This document shows positions 29,309-41,476 of a DNA stretch of 57,692 nt, one piece after another; the first letter of the stretch is position 1; each line of letters opens with the position of its first letter. Location of the stretch: NCBI GenBank assembly GCA_965112965.1, contig CBCOTE010000008.1, positions 1-57,692 of the forward strand. Reading direction: 5' to 3'. The DNA comes from CBCOTE01 sp965112965. GTDB taxonomy: Bacteria > Desulfobacterota > Desulfovibrionia > Desulfovibrionales > Desulfovibrionaceae. Below the pieces are notes generated by a model. It searched no databases. It was not told the DNA's origin and worked only from the letters and a program-made list of their open reading frames with translations. Made by a program: the position numbers and the translations under genes.

Positions 29309-32300
29309 AAAAATATTTATATTTAGCGTTTAGACTGGCCAATTTTGAAATCTGGCAGTATTGGTCAAGGTTAAGCCATAAGTCGTAGTCGGCATAGATT
29401 TTGCGTATAGCGTGGGGGGTAGAGGTGGCGCAGAGGTGACCAGTGCGTCAAGAGACCAGGTGGCAAAAAGACATTAGGTGGATATGTCATGGACTTGAAT
29501 AGTCGTCAGTCTCTTGAGTTCACAGCCTGGATGCAGCAGGATGCTTGGCAGTCCTAGAGGTTGTAGACTCCCAGCCGTGATGTCGGAGTATTTTTAGTAT
29601 AGCTAGGCCTGCCTAAGAAAAATTTTGTTTTTTTGATTCGCTGTGTCGAAGGTTAATTTGAGGCTGTTGGTACTGATTAAGGTATACAGACTTGGAACCT
29701 TAGCGTGTTTGGGTTCTATGGCCAAGAAAAGAATATATCAGCCGTTCAAGAGTGGCGAGAGGAAGCTGACATAGTGTAGAATTTATAGTTCCATTGACCG
29801 GTTTAGTTACTAACTTCTGGATATTAGGATCTAGGCTCATCACAGTGTTGAAGAATTTTTGACTTGATTAACAGATTGCAAACACGATTCTTTGACCGAA
29901 GACAGGCCTAGATAGTCAGTCAGAAAGGCTCTGGGCCTTAAGGAAAATATTAAACTTTTATCTTGTCAAAATAATTGTTTAGGCGCCCTAGAGCATGGTG
30001 ATATTTAGTCGCTCTTGTATATTCTTGATCTGCTAGTATTTTTTTGGGCCGAGACCTTCCATAAGAGGCTTATTTTTTTGTTTCAGGTCGCATGCGTTTA
30101 TAGTCTAGTTCCGGTGGGTAGATGGGTCAAACGGTCGACAAATATAATAATGCACGTAATAGATAGGTTGATTGTTAATTTTTTCTGGAGTATCCTACGA
30201 GTTTCTTGATATCCGTCATAGTTACCCTATAATTTCCTCGGATTGATGGTACCTTTTTTTTGGGTCGAAGATTATTTTAAGATGGCGGGAATAAAGATGA
30301 TAGCTCGACTGAGTTTTTCTTACATGTATTTGGATTTGGCGTTGACGGTGTCGTGTTCGTCAAAGATGGTACTGCCCAAAGGGACAATGACACTTCGAAG
30401 ATTTCATTCGTAATCAGTCAGATTTATGTCATTTTTCTTTATTGTTGCGGTCAATAAAAAAACAGTCTAGTGCAGATTGCCGTCACAATCGTGGTCGAAG
30501 TTGTCGATGACCATAAGAGCATTGGTGGGCTACAGTTTTCCAGAAACGTGAGATCTTTTGTGGAGCTTGTTGACTATGCGGCTGCCAGAGAGATAGCCAG
30601 AAGTAGCAATATTAAGCTACTCAATATGCTATGACTTTTTTATTATTTGCAGACAACCCCGTCCGTCGCGGCAGGTAATGCACATGCTTAATCCATGAGT
30701 AAGCCTTTGAACATACTATTTTTAGATCTTTTAGTCACGGAGATCATAAAAAAAGTCTTTTTTGTTTAGGCAATACTGGGTCGCCTCTTGTTAGCGCGAG
30801 TAGGTTCGTTGAGTTGCCCGCTTTTGAGGGTTATCCAACCTTAATATTATAGAACGCCAACTTGATGCATGACCTGCCCCGTGGCTTTTAATAGTTTTCG
30901 ATATTTGATGATGTTTGGCTAGGCACAATTTTTTTGTCATATAATAAGATGATGATTGCTTTGTTTTTGATTTTTGACGCTATTTATTGTCAGTTTATCA
31001 ATTATTTTGCAGAATATTTGGCGGCCTCGACTTACTACTTTTTAATAGCAGAACATCATATCCGTATACTATTGTTCGGTGACGCGATAGATGGAAAGTA
31101 GATTATGGTGGAGCAAAGGCTATAGTCACTTTATGCTCGTCAGCGAACTGTATATCTATCGATTTTCAAGGAGCTTTTTTATTAAGAGCTAGGTAATGAC
31201 TGAGTGCTTTAAGAATTCGTAGTAAACGGGAGAAGGGGGCTATTATTGAGTCCCGATCTAAAAGAAGGCGTCCAGGTCGTTTTTACTTCACGACGGTGAG
31301 TAGATGGTGCCGCCGTCGTTAACGATATAGTTGAGCTATTTTTTGGCCGCGCCTAAGGCCAATATAGGCCTTAATATATTAGTACTTGTCGGTCGCATCC
31401 ATGATAGGTTGATTATAGATGACGTACTGGTTGACGGACAATTGCCAGGGTTAAGTAGGAAAAAGAATGAACTTGACCTTTACCTCGATCTACTTTTTTT
31501 GAACGGCGAGCATTTTTTGTTACTTTTGGCTGAGTCAGTATTGACATAAGAACCGCTGAAGATTCAATTATTCAAACAAGTGTGGTTGTTGTCCTACAGA
31601 CTTAGGAAGGTGGCTAGAGTTGGCTGGTTTTGAAGATCATTTTTTTGCTCTGTGGGTTTTGGTAGTTTAATTTCTGAAGATATAAGCTATAGGCAAGCTT
31701 GACTGACCTTATGCGGACTAGAGGCGTTATTCATCTATCCAATCTTTAATATTCAGTGCTAAGGTGGATTCGGTATGAGCTGACGTCCTTATTATAGAGC
31801 TCGTACAGATCGGAGGTTAGCTAGAAGATGATGTCCTGCTTGGCTTTAGTTTTCTTCTATGATATTTAGGCCGGGTGGTGCTGTTTTTTATATCCAGCAG
31901 ACTGAATTAAAAATAGGAGCTTCCATTTAAATTGATACAGCATAGGCATAAAATTTTTTTTAGTTTTGATATTTTTTTAGGTACATATCCAGTTTTCCTA
32001 GAAGGATCCGATCGTGTTGTCTGAGACACTGACGTTGACTAATGAGTCGAGTTTGACCATAGTCTTGTAGACCTTATTGAAGTTTACGTTAGCTTTAGGT
32101 CGGTTTATCCTGTTTTTTGTTTTTTTCAGTGATAGTTATTCATGACTGGGACTGGATTTGTGTAGTCTGAAAAGCATCGCGTGTAGTGTCCTATTAGCCT
32201 GGGTTACGTTACAATACAGTTCAAGGTGCATAATTAGCGCTATTTGTAACGTGAGGGGGTTGCTTGAAAGAAATCGCAAAAATTCCTTGCAGAAGGTCGT

Positions 32301-32568
32301 ATATGACGACCTAGATTATAATGATAATTTTATGAAAGACAGAGTATCTGGTTTGGATAAGCTAATACTTATGATTACGTAAATTGTAATGTTTGTCATT
32401 CTTTCATGTCCAGAACGAAGATGTAGGTGGGCCTTATTATCTGTAACGCAAATATTATATTAGCTGTGGATGGATTAAGCTGTCTATAAAAAATTGTGAA
32501 GAAATAAAATTATTTTTTATAACTAAAAAAAGCACAGGTTCTCTCTCATTAAGCGTGCCTTTATGGTG

Positions 32569-32635
32569 ATTCCATTTGAATTTTTATATTAGCAATTTTA
32601 TATGTATCATGACAATCGTGTTCTACAAATGGAAT
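32569..32635. repeat. Spaced 10-bp inverted repeat upstream of the mucR-like gene
   Basis: ATTCCATTTG (32569-32578) and its exact reverse complement CAAATGGAAT (32626-32635) are 47 bases apart, about 220 bases upstream of the mucR-like gene in AT-rich DNA. It could be a pair of regulator half-sites. A chance occurrence is not excluded. Confidence 0.3.
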
Positions 32636-32802
32636 ATTTGACATGTGAGTATATTTTTTTAAGTTTCTCTTAACATGCGTGTGGCATTTTGTTTTGGATT
32701 GCGCCAGCTATGGGGGAGACTTAAACTGTTGATATATGATTCAGAGACGCTATCGCCGCGGTGATAATCACCATTACAGTACATTTTGTTGACAATAATG
32801 TC

Positions 32803-32833
32803 TTGACGGAATATGCAAAATACTTTATATAAT
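32803..32833 (+). promoter_or_regulatory. Promoter of the mucR-like gene
   Basis: TTGACG (32803-32808) with TATATA (32826-32831) at 17-base spacing, or with TATAAT (32828-32833) at 19. The start codon is about 30 bases downstream. A second TTGACA lies just upstream at about 32789. This is a clear sigma-70-type promoter in otherwise featureless DNA. Confidence 0.6.
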
Positions 32834-32861
32834 AGCACTATGAAACAAAGGAGCCATGCTA

Positions 32862-33260
32862 ATGGACGATTTTTTAAAGGAAGCCATCGAGATTGTAAAG
32901 GCTCAGGCCGCCGTGCGTACTATGACCGAGGAGGAGATTACCTCTATGGTTCGGCGCATAGCCGAGGGCATTAAAAATATTGCAAGCGGTGTCGTACTGA
33001 ACGAGGAGCCCGAGGTCCAAATTGTGGAGGCTAAGGCAGCAATCAAGGAAAAATCTATAACTTGCCTGGAGTGCGGTAAGGTCTTCAAGGTCATTACTAA
33101 AAAGCATCTCGCTAAGCACAGCTTGACCTCTGATGAGTATAAAACCAAATATAGCATGAAACGTACCACCCCGCTGGTTTGCAAGTCATTGCAACGGGAG
33201 CGCCGCAAGAGGATGAAAAATATGAAACTATGGGAGAGCCGGCGTAAAAATCAAGAATAA
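32862..33260 (+). CDS. MucR/Ros-family zinc-finger transcriptional regulator
   Basis: A 132-residue DNA-binding protein. The N-terminal helical part (MDDFLKEAIEIVKAQAAVRTMTEEEITSMV) is the oligomerisation region, and a long Glu/Ala linker follows. The Ros/MucR zinc finger is CLECGKVFKVITKKHLAKH with the pattern C-x2-C-x9-H-x3-H, followed by LTSDEYKTKYSM as in the family. The basic tail CKSLQRERRKRMKNMKLWE is typical of Desulfovibrio homologues. I chose the second ATG because AAGGAG is then 8 bases upstream; the first ATG (32856) is only 2 bases from it. It stands alone, with 9 kb of non-coding DNA before it and 1 kb after. Related MucR proteins act as H-NS-like silencers of AT-rich DNA. Confidence 0.9.
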   Translation: MDDFLKEAIEIVKAQAAVRTMTEEEITSMVRRIAEGIKNIASGVVLNEEPEVQIVEAKAAIKEKSITCLECGKVFKVITKKHLAKHSLTSDEYKTKYSMKRTTPLVCKSLQRERRKRMKNMKLWESRRKNQE

Positions 33261-34324
33261 TGCGTCCGGAGTATTGTAGATAAAAAAGAATACATATTTT
33301 TTTACAGCGTATACCTAATGTTGCGCATTATATAGCTATAGTTTGAGGCTTCAGACGTTATGCACTATACAGCCTTGTTGTCGTGTATTTTTTATAATTG
33401 GCAACCCCCGGAAGTCTAAAAAGGAAATATTTTTTTGTTAAGAGTTTTCATGAAATTGTGTAGTCCCCGGATATAGACTCATTGTCGGACTATCTTTATT
33501 TTTTTATATGGACAGTGTCTATTGGGCCGAACTACATATATTAAATAGGCATGATATGTATTTGTTTGACATTAATTCTTTTGCAGTACCAGCTCAGCAC
33601 TAGGCTAGTAATATATATCATGTTTTTTAAGACTTCGTACCGATTATTTTTAGACTAAAAATGTAATAGATGCTCCCCCCCTTTTTTTCGTAGACTGTCG
33701 TTTAACGGCATTTCCCTCGATATAATTTCGACACCGTACTAGTTTTCAATATTAACCGATAGGTTATTTACGTTAACGTCAACTTTATGGTGCCGTTAGG
33801 TCTCAATAGTATTTATTTGGGATTCAAGACCGGGCGAAGTGTTTGACTATATCAACACACGATTTTTATTCCCGCCTGGTGCAACATGATCAATGGCTGT
33901 TAGCAGTGTGTACTGCTCTCCAGGGTTACCCCTGTATAGCCAATTTGAGCATGTCTTTCAATGGTCAATAACTAAGGTTCATATTGACACCTTTGGCAAA
34001 AAAAAGATGCTTAAAAAAAACTTGAGCTGCACTAAGTCTTAGGTATGATCTACAGAGTTATACACGTTAAAAGTGGCGTAATCATCCGCCCTGGGCAATC
34101 CGATGGCTTGATACCTATGCGGTCAAACTGTTTATAGAGCACTACTTAGCCAATGGGTCAATTTATGGAGTTCCGAGACTTATATTGGAATTTATTATTT
34201 TTTCTTCATGGAACATATTATTACTATCATCATGTTTGATTCAATAGTATTATGACTAGAGACTAGATGGGATTATTCACCGCATCCTATTTCGAATTTG
34301 ATATAATTATTTTGGCGGCGCAGG
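33261..34324. other. 1.1 kb without a gene
   Basis: The space between the convergent mucR-like gene and the minus-strand protease. It is AT-rich with T and A runs. I see no hairpin with a T tract that would clearly end either gene, and no recognisable relic. Confidence 0.5.
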
Positions 34325-37318
34325 TTATAGCACGTGGGTTAAGGCCCAGCCGCGTTTGCTGGCCAGAGGCTCCAGGGTATCCGAGCTGCCAAGGACGGTG
34401 AACATGGCTGTAGCCGCGGCCTGGGCTAAATAATCGCCAAAAATGGCGAAATCTTTGGGTTGAGTTGTCAGGACCTGTTCACGTATACGCTGACGCCGCG
34501 CGTATTCATCCCCTCTAAGTAGGCGGATCATAGAGACCAAACCTTTGGCGTCTGGTAATAGATATGAGTCAATTTCGCCGATCGAGCCTATAATGGCTTT
34601 GGCTAACTCTTCTTTGTCCAAAGTATAACTCAACTCCTTAAGGAAGGCCGCACTGGCATCAAATGTGTTTAAGGTCTTGTCAACATGGGGGTCACGATAG
34701 GAAACTAAGGTGACTGTTCCTACCGCCTGGTCCAGTAGGCAGGCGACACCATAAGCGCCACCTTGTGCACGGATACGATTCCAAAGCCATGATTGTTGTA
34801 GGTGTCGGGCGGCCACGATTGCGGCGCCATGATTCTGCCATCCCGTGGCAGATAAATCTAAACATTTGCCCACGTAGTTTACCTGGGTCGGAATTGTTAA
34901 GACTTCGGCTGCCGGTAGTACCGTCCGCGACCAGGACTGGCGAGGGGCGGCGATGTCTGGTAGACAGTCCAGGAAGGATTTCAGATGTGCCCGGATTGCG
35001 GTTAGGTACTTTCGGTCTAAGGTCAAATTGGCCAGAGCGTTTGGCCGACGGATAAGACAGTCGTGCAGTTGGGCTAGGTCAGCACGGACGCTATCCCAGT
35101 TCTCATCTACCCTTTGGGCCAAGGTGCGTAAGAAGTCCAACTGTGTCACGCCGTTCAGCATTTCTCCTAGCCAGCCCGTTTCCGAGACACGAGCGTGCAG
35201 TCTGGTGGTGACGACTATGTGCCCGGCCGACATCAGTTTGTGTTCCATACCGGCTTTTTTTTCTAATACCAGCTGTCGGAAGCGTTTTCGATTGTTCAAA
35301 TCTACTTCAGTCAGAACTTCAGTCAAAATATCCAACATGTTCGGGATTTTATTCAGTATTGATTTGGCGCGTATAAATAGCCAAGCACAGGCATGATTCT
35401 GGTTATAACCGGAAGTAGCTATGGTGGAGTAGTGCATGCCGCCGGTTTTTTGGGCAATTCGCATGGACAAGTCTACGAAGCTGGTACGTGTTGTGCCTAG
35501 CTCTAGGAGTGAGTGGCCGAATAAGGGCAGGAGCGGTAGGAGTTCCACTGGCACAGTGGTAATGTTAAAACCTAGATCCAGATAGACTACTCCGTCCGTG
35601 GGCAGGTCATGTAAGAATAGCAGAGCGGCTGGGTCGTCCAAACGTTCTAAAGGTATATCCTTGCCATATGGCTCCAGATCGGAGAGTTTTAGGCGCGGGA
35701 TGGTGGCCAAGGCTTCAGGGGAATCAGTTGCTTCGTGCATACGGCGTAGGCTAGCCAGATTTTTGGCTAGTTGGGCATGTCCGGCTTCGCCTTGGTTAAC
35801 CATAAGAGCTTTTGCTTGGATGACTTCAGCCTCGTCGCGTTGAATTTTGAGTCTAGAGTCTGGGATGAGCAGCAATGTAGTGCGGGAAGAATTTTCTAGA
35901 AAATGGGTTGTAATGAGATCCTCAAATACTAGTTCACCTGTAGCTAGCCGTGTTTTTAGGGCGGCTAAGGGTCTTTTGTAGGCCAGGGCGGCTATGGGGT
36001 CGCCGCCATGTAGCCAGGGCCTCAGGCAACGTAGCATGAGAGAGAAGCCGCGAGGGAAACTGCCGGTGTTGTTCTCGCGCAGGGTGAATTCAGCAAAGTT
36101 TAAGGCTGCCTCTACAAGGGCCGGATTGAAGCCGTCCTGGACTAAACTTCGGAGCGTCTCAAAGATGAGCGCCTCGATACGGTCGGCATCCTCAGCAGCG
36201 CAATGTTTGAGGCCGATAGAATAGAAGAGCTGGCGCAGATCAGTGTCTAGTCCATCACCGGCCAGATCCTCGCCCAGGCATGAGTCAATGAGGGCTTTGC
36301 GTAAGGGGGAGCCTGGCAACCCTACCAGGAGAAAGTCCAACAGAGAGAACGATAGCACGAGATGCTCATCCTGGGCGACCTCGCTACCCAGGGCGTAGAT
36401 AGGCTGCTCGGGTAGAAGCCAGTTGACTGTGAACATGGCCCGTCGGGGGGGCGTCCCTTTTCCTTCCTCCGGCCCAGTAGCGTAGGAGCGTATTAGGGAC
36501 CGTGGCATAGTGAAAGCTGGCTGTAGTGCGATGGCCGATGGTATTTCTAAATGAGAGAAACCGGACAGTACCTCCGCCAAGAGCTCAAGGCGTCGTTTTT
36601 CTGGATCGTCCCCGGCAAAGAAAAAACGGCAATTAGAAGGATGGTAGTAGGTGTGATGGAAATCGACGAAGGCTTCGTAGGTCAGGTCCGGGATACACTC
36701 TGGATCTCCGCCTGAGTCCAAGCCATAGGCTATATCAGGGAATAACGATTGTTGGATATGCTTGGCTAGCACGCCGTCCGGGGAGGAATATACGCCTTTC
36801 ATCTCATTGTATACCACGCCTTGGATGGCAAGAGATGAATCCAAGGGCAGTGTCTCACTTCTATCAGATGAGCCGGCGATATGCGTCGGTTCCAGGCGCC
36901 AACTTTCCTGTAAAAAGGTCTCTAGGGTAATATTTGGAAAAAATATTGCATCCAAGTAGACATCCACCAAGTTGTAGAAGTCCTGAAGATTGGTAGAGGC
37001 TACGGGATAGCAGGTTTTATCCGGATAGGTGAGGGCGTTGAGGAATGTATTGAGAGAACCTTTGAGTAATTCGACAAATGGCTCTTTGACTGGATATTTT
37101 TTTGAGCCACAGAGTACGCTGTGTTCGAGGATGTGTGCCACACCAGTGGAATCCGGAGGTGGAGTACGGAAGGTGGCGCCAAAAACCTTATTTTCATCGT
37201 CGGTAGTTAGAGATAGGAATTCGGCGCCTGTGGCTATATGCCTCCAGAGGCGGGCATTGCCGTGTATCTCGTCAATATGGCGTTCTATTATGAGATGGAA
37301 GCCTTTTTGTATTTTCAT
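34325..37318 (-). CDS. M16C metalloprotease, PreP/Cym1-like
   Basis: A 997-residue zinc peptidase of the presequence-protease (M16C) family, which degrades free peptides inside a closed two-half chamber. The inverted zinc motif HILEH is at residues 62-66, and the distal Glu ligand is probably Glu172 in VVYNEMKGVYSSPDG. The surrounding HSVLCGSKKYPVKEPFVELLKGSLNTFLNALTYPDKT block is highly typical. The length is normal and the M16C-associated middle and second inactive half are present. No signal peptide is seen, so it probably acts in the cytoplasm. GAGG lies 5 bases before the ATG. It is the only minus-strand gene here and has non-coding DNA on both sides. Confidence 0.95.
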   Translation of the reverse strand: MKIQKGFHLIIERHIDEIHGNARLWRHIATGAEFLSLTTDDENKVFGATFRTPPPDSTGVAHILEHSVLCGSKKYPVKEPFVELLKGSLNTFLNALTYPDKTCYPVASTNLQDFYNLVDVYLDAIFFPNITLETFLQESWRLEPTHIAGSSDRSETLPLDSSLAIQGVVYNEMKGVYSSPDGVLAKHIQQSLFPDIAYGLDSGGDPECIPDLTYEAFVDFHHTYYHPSNCRFFFAGDDPEKRRLELLAEVLSGFSHLEIPSAIALQPAFTMPRSLIRSYATGPEEGKGTPPRRAMFTVNWLLPEQPIYALGSEVAQDEHLVLSFSLLDFLLVGLPGSPLRKALIDSCLGEDLAGDGLDTDLRQLFYSIGLKHCAAEDADRIEALIFETLRSLVQDGFNPALVEAALNFAEFTLRENNTGSFPRGFSLMLRCLRPWLHGGDPIAALAYKRPLAALKTRLATGELVFEDLITTHFLENSSRTTLLLIPDSRLKIQRDEAEVIQAKALMVNQGEAGHAQLAKNLASLRRMHEATDSPEALATIPRLKLSDLEPYGKDIPLERLDDPAALLFLHDLPTDGVVYLDLGFNITTVPVELLPLLPLFGHSLLELGTTRTSFVDLSMRIAQKTGGMHYSTIATSGYNQNHACAWLFIRAKSILNKIPNMLDILTEVLTEVDLNNRKRFRQLVLEKKAGMEHKLMSAGHIVVTTRLHARVSETGWLGEMLNGVTQLDFLRTLAQRVDENWDSVRADLAQLHDCLIRRPNALANLTLDRKYLTAIRAHLKSFLDCLPDIAAPRQSWSRTVLPAAEVLTIPTQVNYVGKCLDLSATGWQNHGAAIVAARHLQQSWLWNRIRAQGGAYGVACLLDQAVGTVTLVSYRDPHVDKTLNTFDASAAFLKELSYTLDKEELAKAIIGSIGEIDSYLLPDAKGLVSMIRLLRGDEYARRQRIREQVLTTQPKDFAIFGDYLAQAAATAMFTVLGSSDTLEPLASKRGWALTHVL

Positions 37319-38357
37319 TTTTCCTCAATATATTATTGTTTTAGTATATCTGATTGTATATGTGATTTTCTAATACAAGGAAACTCTATTTTCTTAAGAT
37401 TTTCTTCGGGATGGGGTGGTCCAAGCTGATCCAGCAACTGTGCGTAAGGACCCAATTGGTGTTTGGAGCGTGTAACGATGTCGGCTAGCTGTCATGTCAA
37501 TTACATGCTGTGAATGCGGTATGGCTGAAGGATTTGTTGGGCTAAGCGGTGAACAGCTTGGGGCCAAGCCATGGCTCTATCAGGACCTTAGGTCTATGTT
37601 TTATAGGCTTTATACACGGTAGGTTGGTGCTGGAATTATGTCTCTGTTCTGGAAATTTTCTTTAAGTAGGGCGTAAGTATGTTTGGATGTGAGCTTCATA
37701 TTACCTCTTTAGTAACTAACATAGCGTGGCCCATCCTTACGAGATCTGAGGATTAGCGCCCGTCGACCTTGTTAATAGTGCCACAGAGGAACGTTCTGAG
37801 CGATATCTGGTCGCCGAGGAATAGAGATTGACCTATTTTATCTAACATCAGGAATGATAATGCTGAATATACAGAGTTAGGCTAGAAAAGTCCAATATAG
37901 ATCGTCGCGGACGGCAAAAAATATGGTGAGCTCCTTGTTCCATAAATAGCTGGCGTGGAGGTCCTTTTTTTTGCATCAAGGCGACGACCGTCCTGCTTCA
38001 ACGGTGGACTGTATTCATTGCAAGAAATTATTATGTAGAATCGATTTTATGCATAATAGATATACTGGACGAGATGCATTTAGCAATATTTTTCTGCGAT
38101 AAGACTATTAAGACTGTAGTACTTTAGGAGCTCACGAACTACGATGCCGGAAAGTTAGTTCTTTCGAGTAAGGACTACAAAAAATTACGTCCTTTAATAT
38201 TCTAGATTTTATGGATATTGTTAAGAAAAAACAAGGATCGTGTCTTATGTTATACTGTCGGCCAAATTTTATTTTGTTAAAAATACCATATAGACGACTA
38301 GCCCTGTTAGTGTCTTGACCATTGTTAAGTAGCAGATAGCCTTCTTATATTTTTTTA

Positions 38358-38377
38358 GAATACATCTGAATACATCT
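38358..38377. repeat. 10-bp perfect tandem duplication
   Basis: GAATACATCT occurs twice head to tail. It is a slippage-type duplication in non-coding DNA directly after a T run. Confidence 0.7.
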
Positions 38378-39820
38378 GGCTGGATATTCCAGCACCGGCA
38401 TATGTTATATTCAAATATCATAAAAAATAGTTAGCTAATACCTGTATATGTCCCAAGCAAGTTGGTTTACGCTAACATCAGACCTTTTTTCTCCTCAGCC
38501 GGAACAAAAAAATTAATACGCTAGGAGGAAATTCTAAAAAAAATTTATTTTTCTGAAAATAGAATGGCCTCTGCCATTAAGGTAAGGCAGTATTATAGTC
38601 TATTCCACAGAAAAAATATAGTAATTTAGTTCATTTTATTCCTAGTATGATAGCGTTTTAATGAGAATGAGATAAAAAATAGTCGGCACGCCGTAGAGTG
38701 TGGCATAATTCTTCTTCCGTATTGGTCATCCGCAAAAGGATTGAAGTTTTACGGTACCAACACATTAGCTATGCTGTGGTTCATGTAAAAAAATCTTGCT
38801 CCGATGGCGTAGCCGAAGCAACAGAAGGGCTGTAATGCGAATTAGCTACTATCTTAATACGTGAAGTATTGTGCTTGATGATTCAATAGTCATTGTTCAC
38901 AACGCTTTGATACATGAGCTCTTCTGTGAAAAAAATTGTAATGTTAGAGATAGTACTATATTATTATATTATGATGGACAAGTGTGCAGCCTGTCTGGCC
39001 GCGTACTGTCGTTTATGGCTATGTGGTTGCCTGATAATCGTCGGAGATAATATTCATGCTCGGATTTTTTTCCTGTCCTTATTAGGAATAGTACGTGTCT
39101 CAGGCGGAAGAAAAGCCTAGACGGTGATATGTCCGTATTCTTAAATGTATAGCTATGGGATTGATTATAGATAGTTTGTAGATAGTCCGAGCCGTAGTCG
39201 CTGCCAGATGATTAAGATATTTTTCTGCTTCAAAATAGGTTATGTGAGAATTTAGCACGTTTTTTAGTTGGTATTCACAGTGACCAAGACGGCGTTGATA
39301 TAGACTGAGATGAATTGCAGGATGATCCAGTAAGAACGTTAGTGACTAAGATTACTATTTTTAATATTTTGTATGCACAGGCCCACGAGGCCTTCGGCTA
39401 TTTTGTCCAACAGGTCCCAAAAAAATTATTGGTTTAGGTGTATACCCGTCCGGATAGGTTAAGGTATAGGTGACTAGTGTTTGGCCGCGGTCTCAGCTAA
39501 GCAGCCGGACTATATCAATTCATTATAGTACAAACAGATATAGTCATTTATTCTCTATAATTATTTGGGTGGGGCGGGGTAAAGGGCACATTGGAAAAAA
39601 ATTGAGGTTTACAGTGGTGTAGCGCATGATGCAGATTTTCTCTTGAGTCTAGATGGACGCGCTTAAGCAATACGACACGATGAAATTGGAATAGGTTGGG
39701 TCGTCAGGTTCGAATAGCTATAGTTTTCTTGGCCATATGGAAGACCACATAGTCGGAGAGTATGATGATGAAACCATTGTCTTCATAAGAGGACAAGGGC
39801 GGTTCACTTGAGAGCTCTTC

Positions 39821-39866
39821 TGGCATAAGCTTAACAAAAAAAATGGTATGAGCTTGACAAAAAAAA
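39821..39866. repeat. 23-bp tandem repeat, two diverged copies
   Basis: Two 23-bp units (39821-39843 and 39844-39866) differ at three positions, all transitions. Each unit ends in an A8 run preceded by AGCTTRAC. It appears to be an old tandem duplication in non-coding DNA that has since picked up substitutions. Confidence 0.75.
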
Positions 39867-41365
39867 TAATTGTGCTGGCTGAATGTACTTGCTCTTAAGA
39901 AGTAGAAAAAATATAGTTTTAAGTTGGCCGTTAATCTTGCAATTATAAGACCTCAATAGTAACATCGTCAGTGCTCTACATCAGATCAGGTCGCTGCCTG
40001 CAGTGGCATCCACAAAAAAATGCAATCAGTTGTGCGTCTATGTCCCATTTTTTATAGTGTCAATGAAGTTGGAGTTAAAAATATGCGGTTAATCAGATCT
40101 CTACAGGAGAGATATATTTCTTTTAATAGATTTTACATATTATGATAACTGCAAGTCGCCTTGTATTTTTATATAAGAACTGCAATATAGTATCCTCAGA
40201 AAGAATTGATCGTGTAATGCTTGTTCTTAATACTTATGATTTACATGGCACACTTTGTTATATTATTTGTTATTCGGCGTCGGACAGGATGGTCATTGGT
40301 AGTATTGATTTAGGCAGCAATTTTATAGTCATGGATAAGGTCAATGTTGTAGCCTGCACCCAACGATGCTGCTTAGTAATAGACGCAGCAGCAGTGATCA
40401 GTAGTAACGTGAGCATGCTCCGGTGACGTTTTGGCTAGATCCTGGATATATTACAATCTGTGATTTAATCTGTTCGTCTTTTAGGCAGAATCATGTGGGG
40501 CGGCTAAGTCCAGGGCTTCTGCCGTCTCTACATATACTAATCTGACAGCCCAGAGCATCCTTCTTCAGGGGGTTTATTTGTTGCCCGGCCTAACCTATCG
40601 TGGTTAAAATCAGTTAAGCATAGTAATAAAAGTTATCAGAAATAATTCTCAAAAAAAATGGCTAAACTAATATAGACCATCTAGGGCATGATTTTAAGTC
40701 TGGGCATTGCCTCTGTTTTAGTGTAATGGAGTCTTTTAGCTGAGAATAGAGATTTTCTATCGTGACATTGTTTCTTAGTCGAGGCCGTGTAGGGCTTTCA
40801 CAGGGAGCGCGTGTTGCTCAACATGTGTGACAGTGAGGTTACCTTCATCATGAACTGGGGTCGTTTGGGTCAGAGGTGTAGCTTTGACCCAGGGCTACCG
40901 TTATTGGATTGATTCTGTAAAATTATCAGCCTTAGGCAATCCATGCCTTAACCGAGATAGTTGTTTAGTCCTCCTAGGACCGGCATTCAGTTTTTGAACA
41001 TGATTTTTTTGGTGTTATTAGCTCACAGGTGTTTGACTTTACGCAGTCTGAATTAGTCAGGAATAACATGTAGTCGTGACATACTTCAGCGATTATTTTG
41101 TTGGCGGCTAGACTTTCTATTTTTTTATTATAATGTATTTAATTATATTGGCTAGCGCCACAGAAATATTTATATTCTACTGTCTTGACTCTAATATTTA
41201 TTATAACAGTAAAATTTATTATTAGATCTCGGTCTATTAACTCAAGTCTGGCGCTGTATAAAAAAAATAGAATATGGCAAGGCCTACGGTGGCGAGAAAA
41301 TTAAGGGTAAAGGAGCGAAAAATATTTTTTTGAAAGTTGGGCGGTATGGGTAATATTTTCGGCTA

Positions 41366-41416
41366 CTGAAATAAAATTACATGATATCATAAGTATATAG
41401 TGTAATTTTATTTCGG
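41366..41416. promoter_or_regulatory. AT-rich stem-loop upstream of rpmE
   Basis: 41366-41381 pairs with 41401-41416: 14 perfect pairs, one G-U and a closing C-G pair around a 19-nt loop. The 10-bp palindrome ATGATATCAT spans the upper stem and loop. It lies 100 bases upstream of rpmE with no T tract directly after it. It could be an mRNA leader, a protein-binding site or a relic of a small inverted-repeat element. Confidence 0.45.
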
Positions 41417-41476
41417 TGTGACAAGATAAACCGGTTGCGGAGCCTCCTTGCAATAGGTGATATTCTGGAATAGTAT

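Larger units (their letters stand above)
23798..32785. other. 9 kb without an intact gene
   Basis: This is the largest empty stretch. No frame shows start, ribosome-binding site and a recognisable family. Much of the plus strand is purine-rich and TAG-rich (about 23 TAG and 15 CTA in 26881-27540). Protein-like stop-interrupted stretches occur, for example 28955-29308 and a 44-codon run at about 25580-25710. AT-rich patches with T7 runs lie at about 28370-28900 and 32370-32790. I found no rRNA, tRNA, transposase, CRISPR or origin-like cluster. I read it as genes at a late stage of erosion. Confidence 0.55.
37319..41365. other. 4 kb without an intact gene
   Basis: It contains two short tandem repeats (38358-38377 and 39821-39866), several A/T-rich patches and T7 runs. 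One ATG-started 94-codon frame at 40142-40426 has no ribosome-binding site and no family I recognise. Its first part will include whatever promoter the minus-strand protease uses. No RNA gene or mobile element was seen. Confidence 0.5.

Noticed and set aside
30015..30209. 64-codon hydrophobic frame in the 9-kb gap
   Set aside because: It starts at a weak codon without a ribosome-binding site and is too short to separate from chance.
40142..40426. 94-codon ATG-started frame on the plus strand
   Set aside because: No ribosome-binding site, no family resemblance, and a length expected by chance in 4 kb of non-coding DNA.
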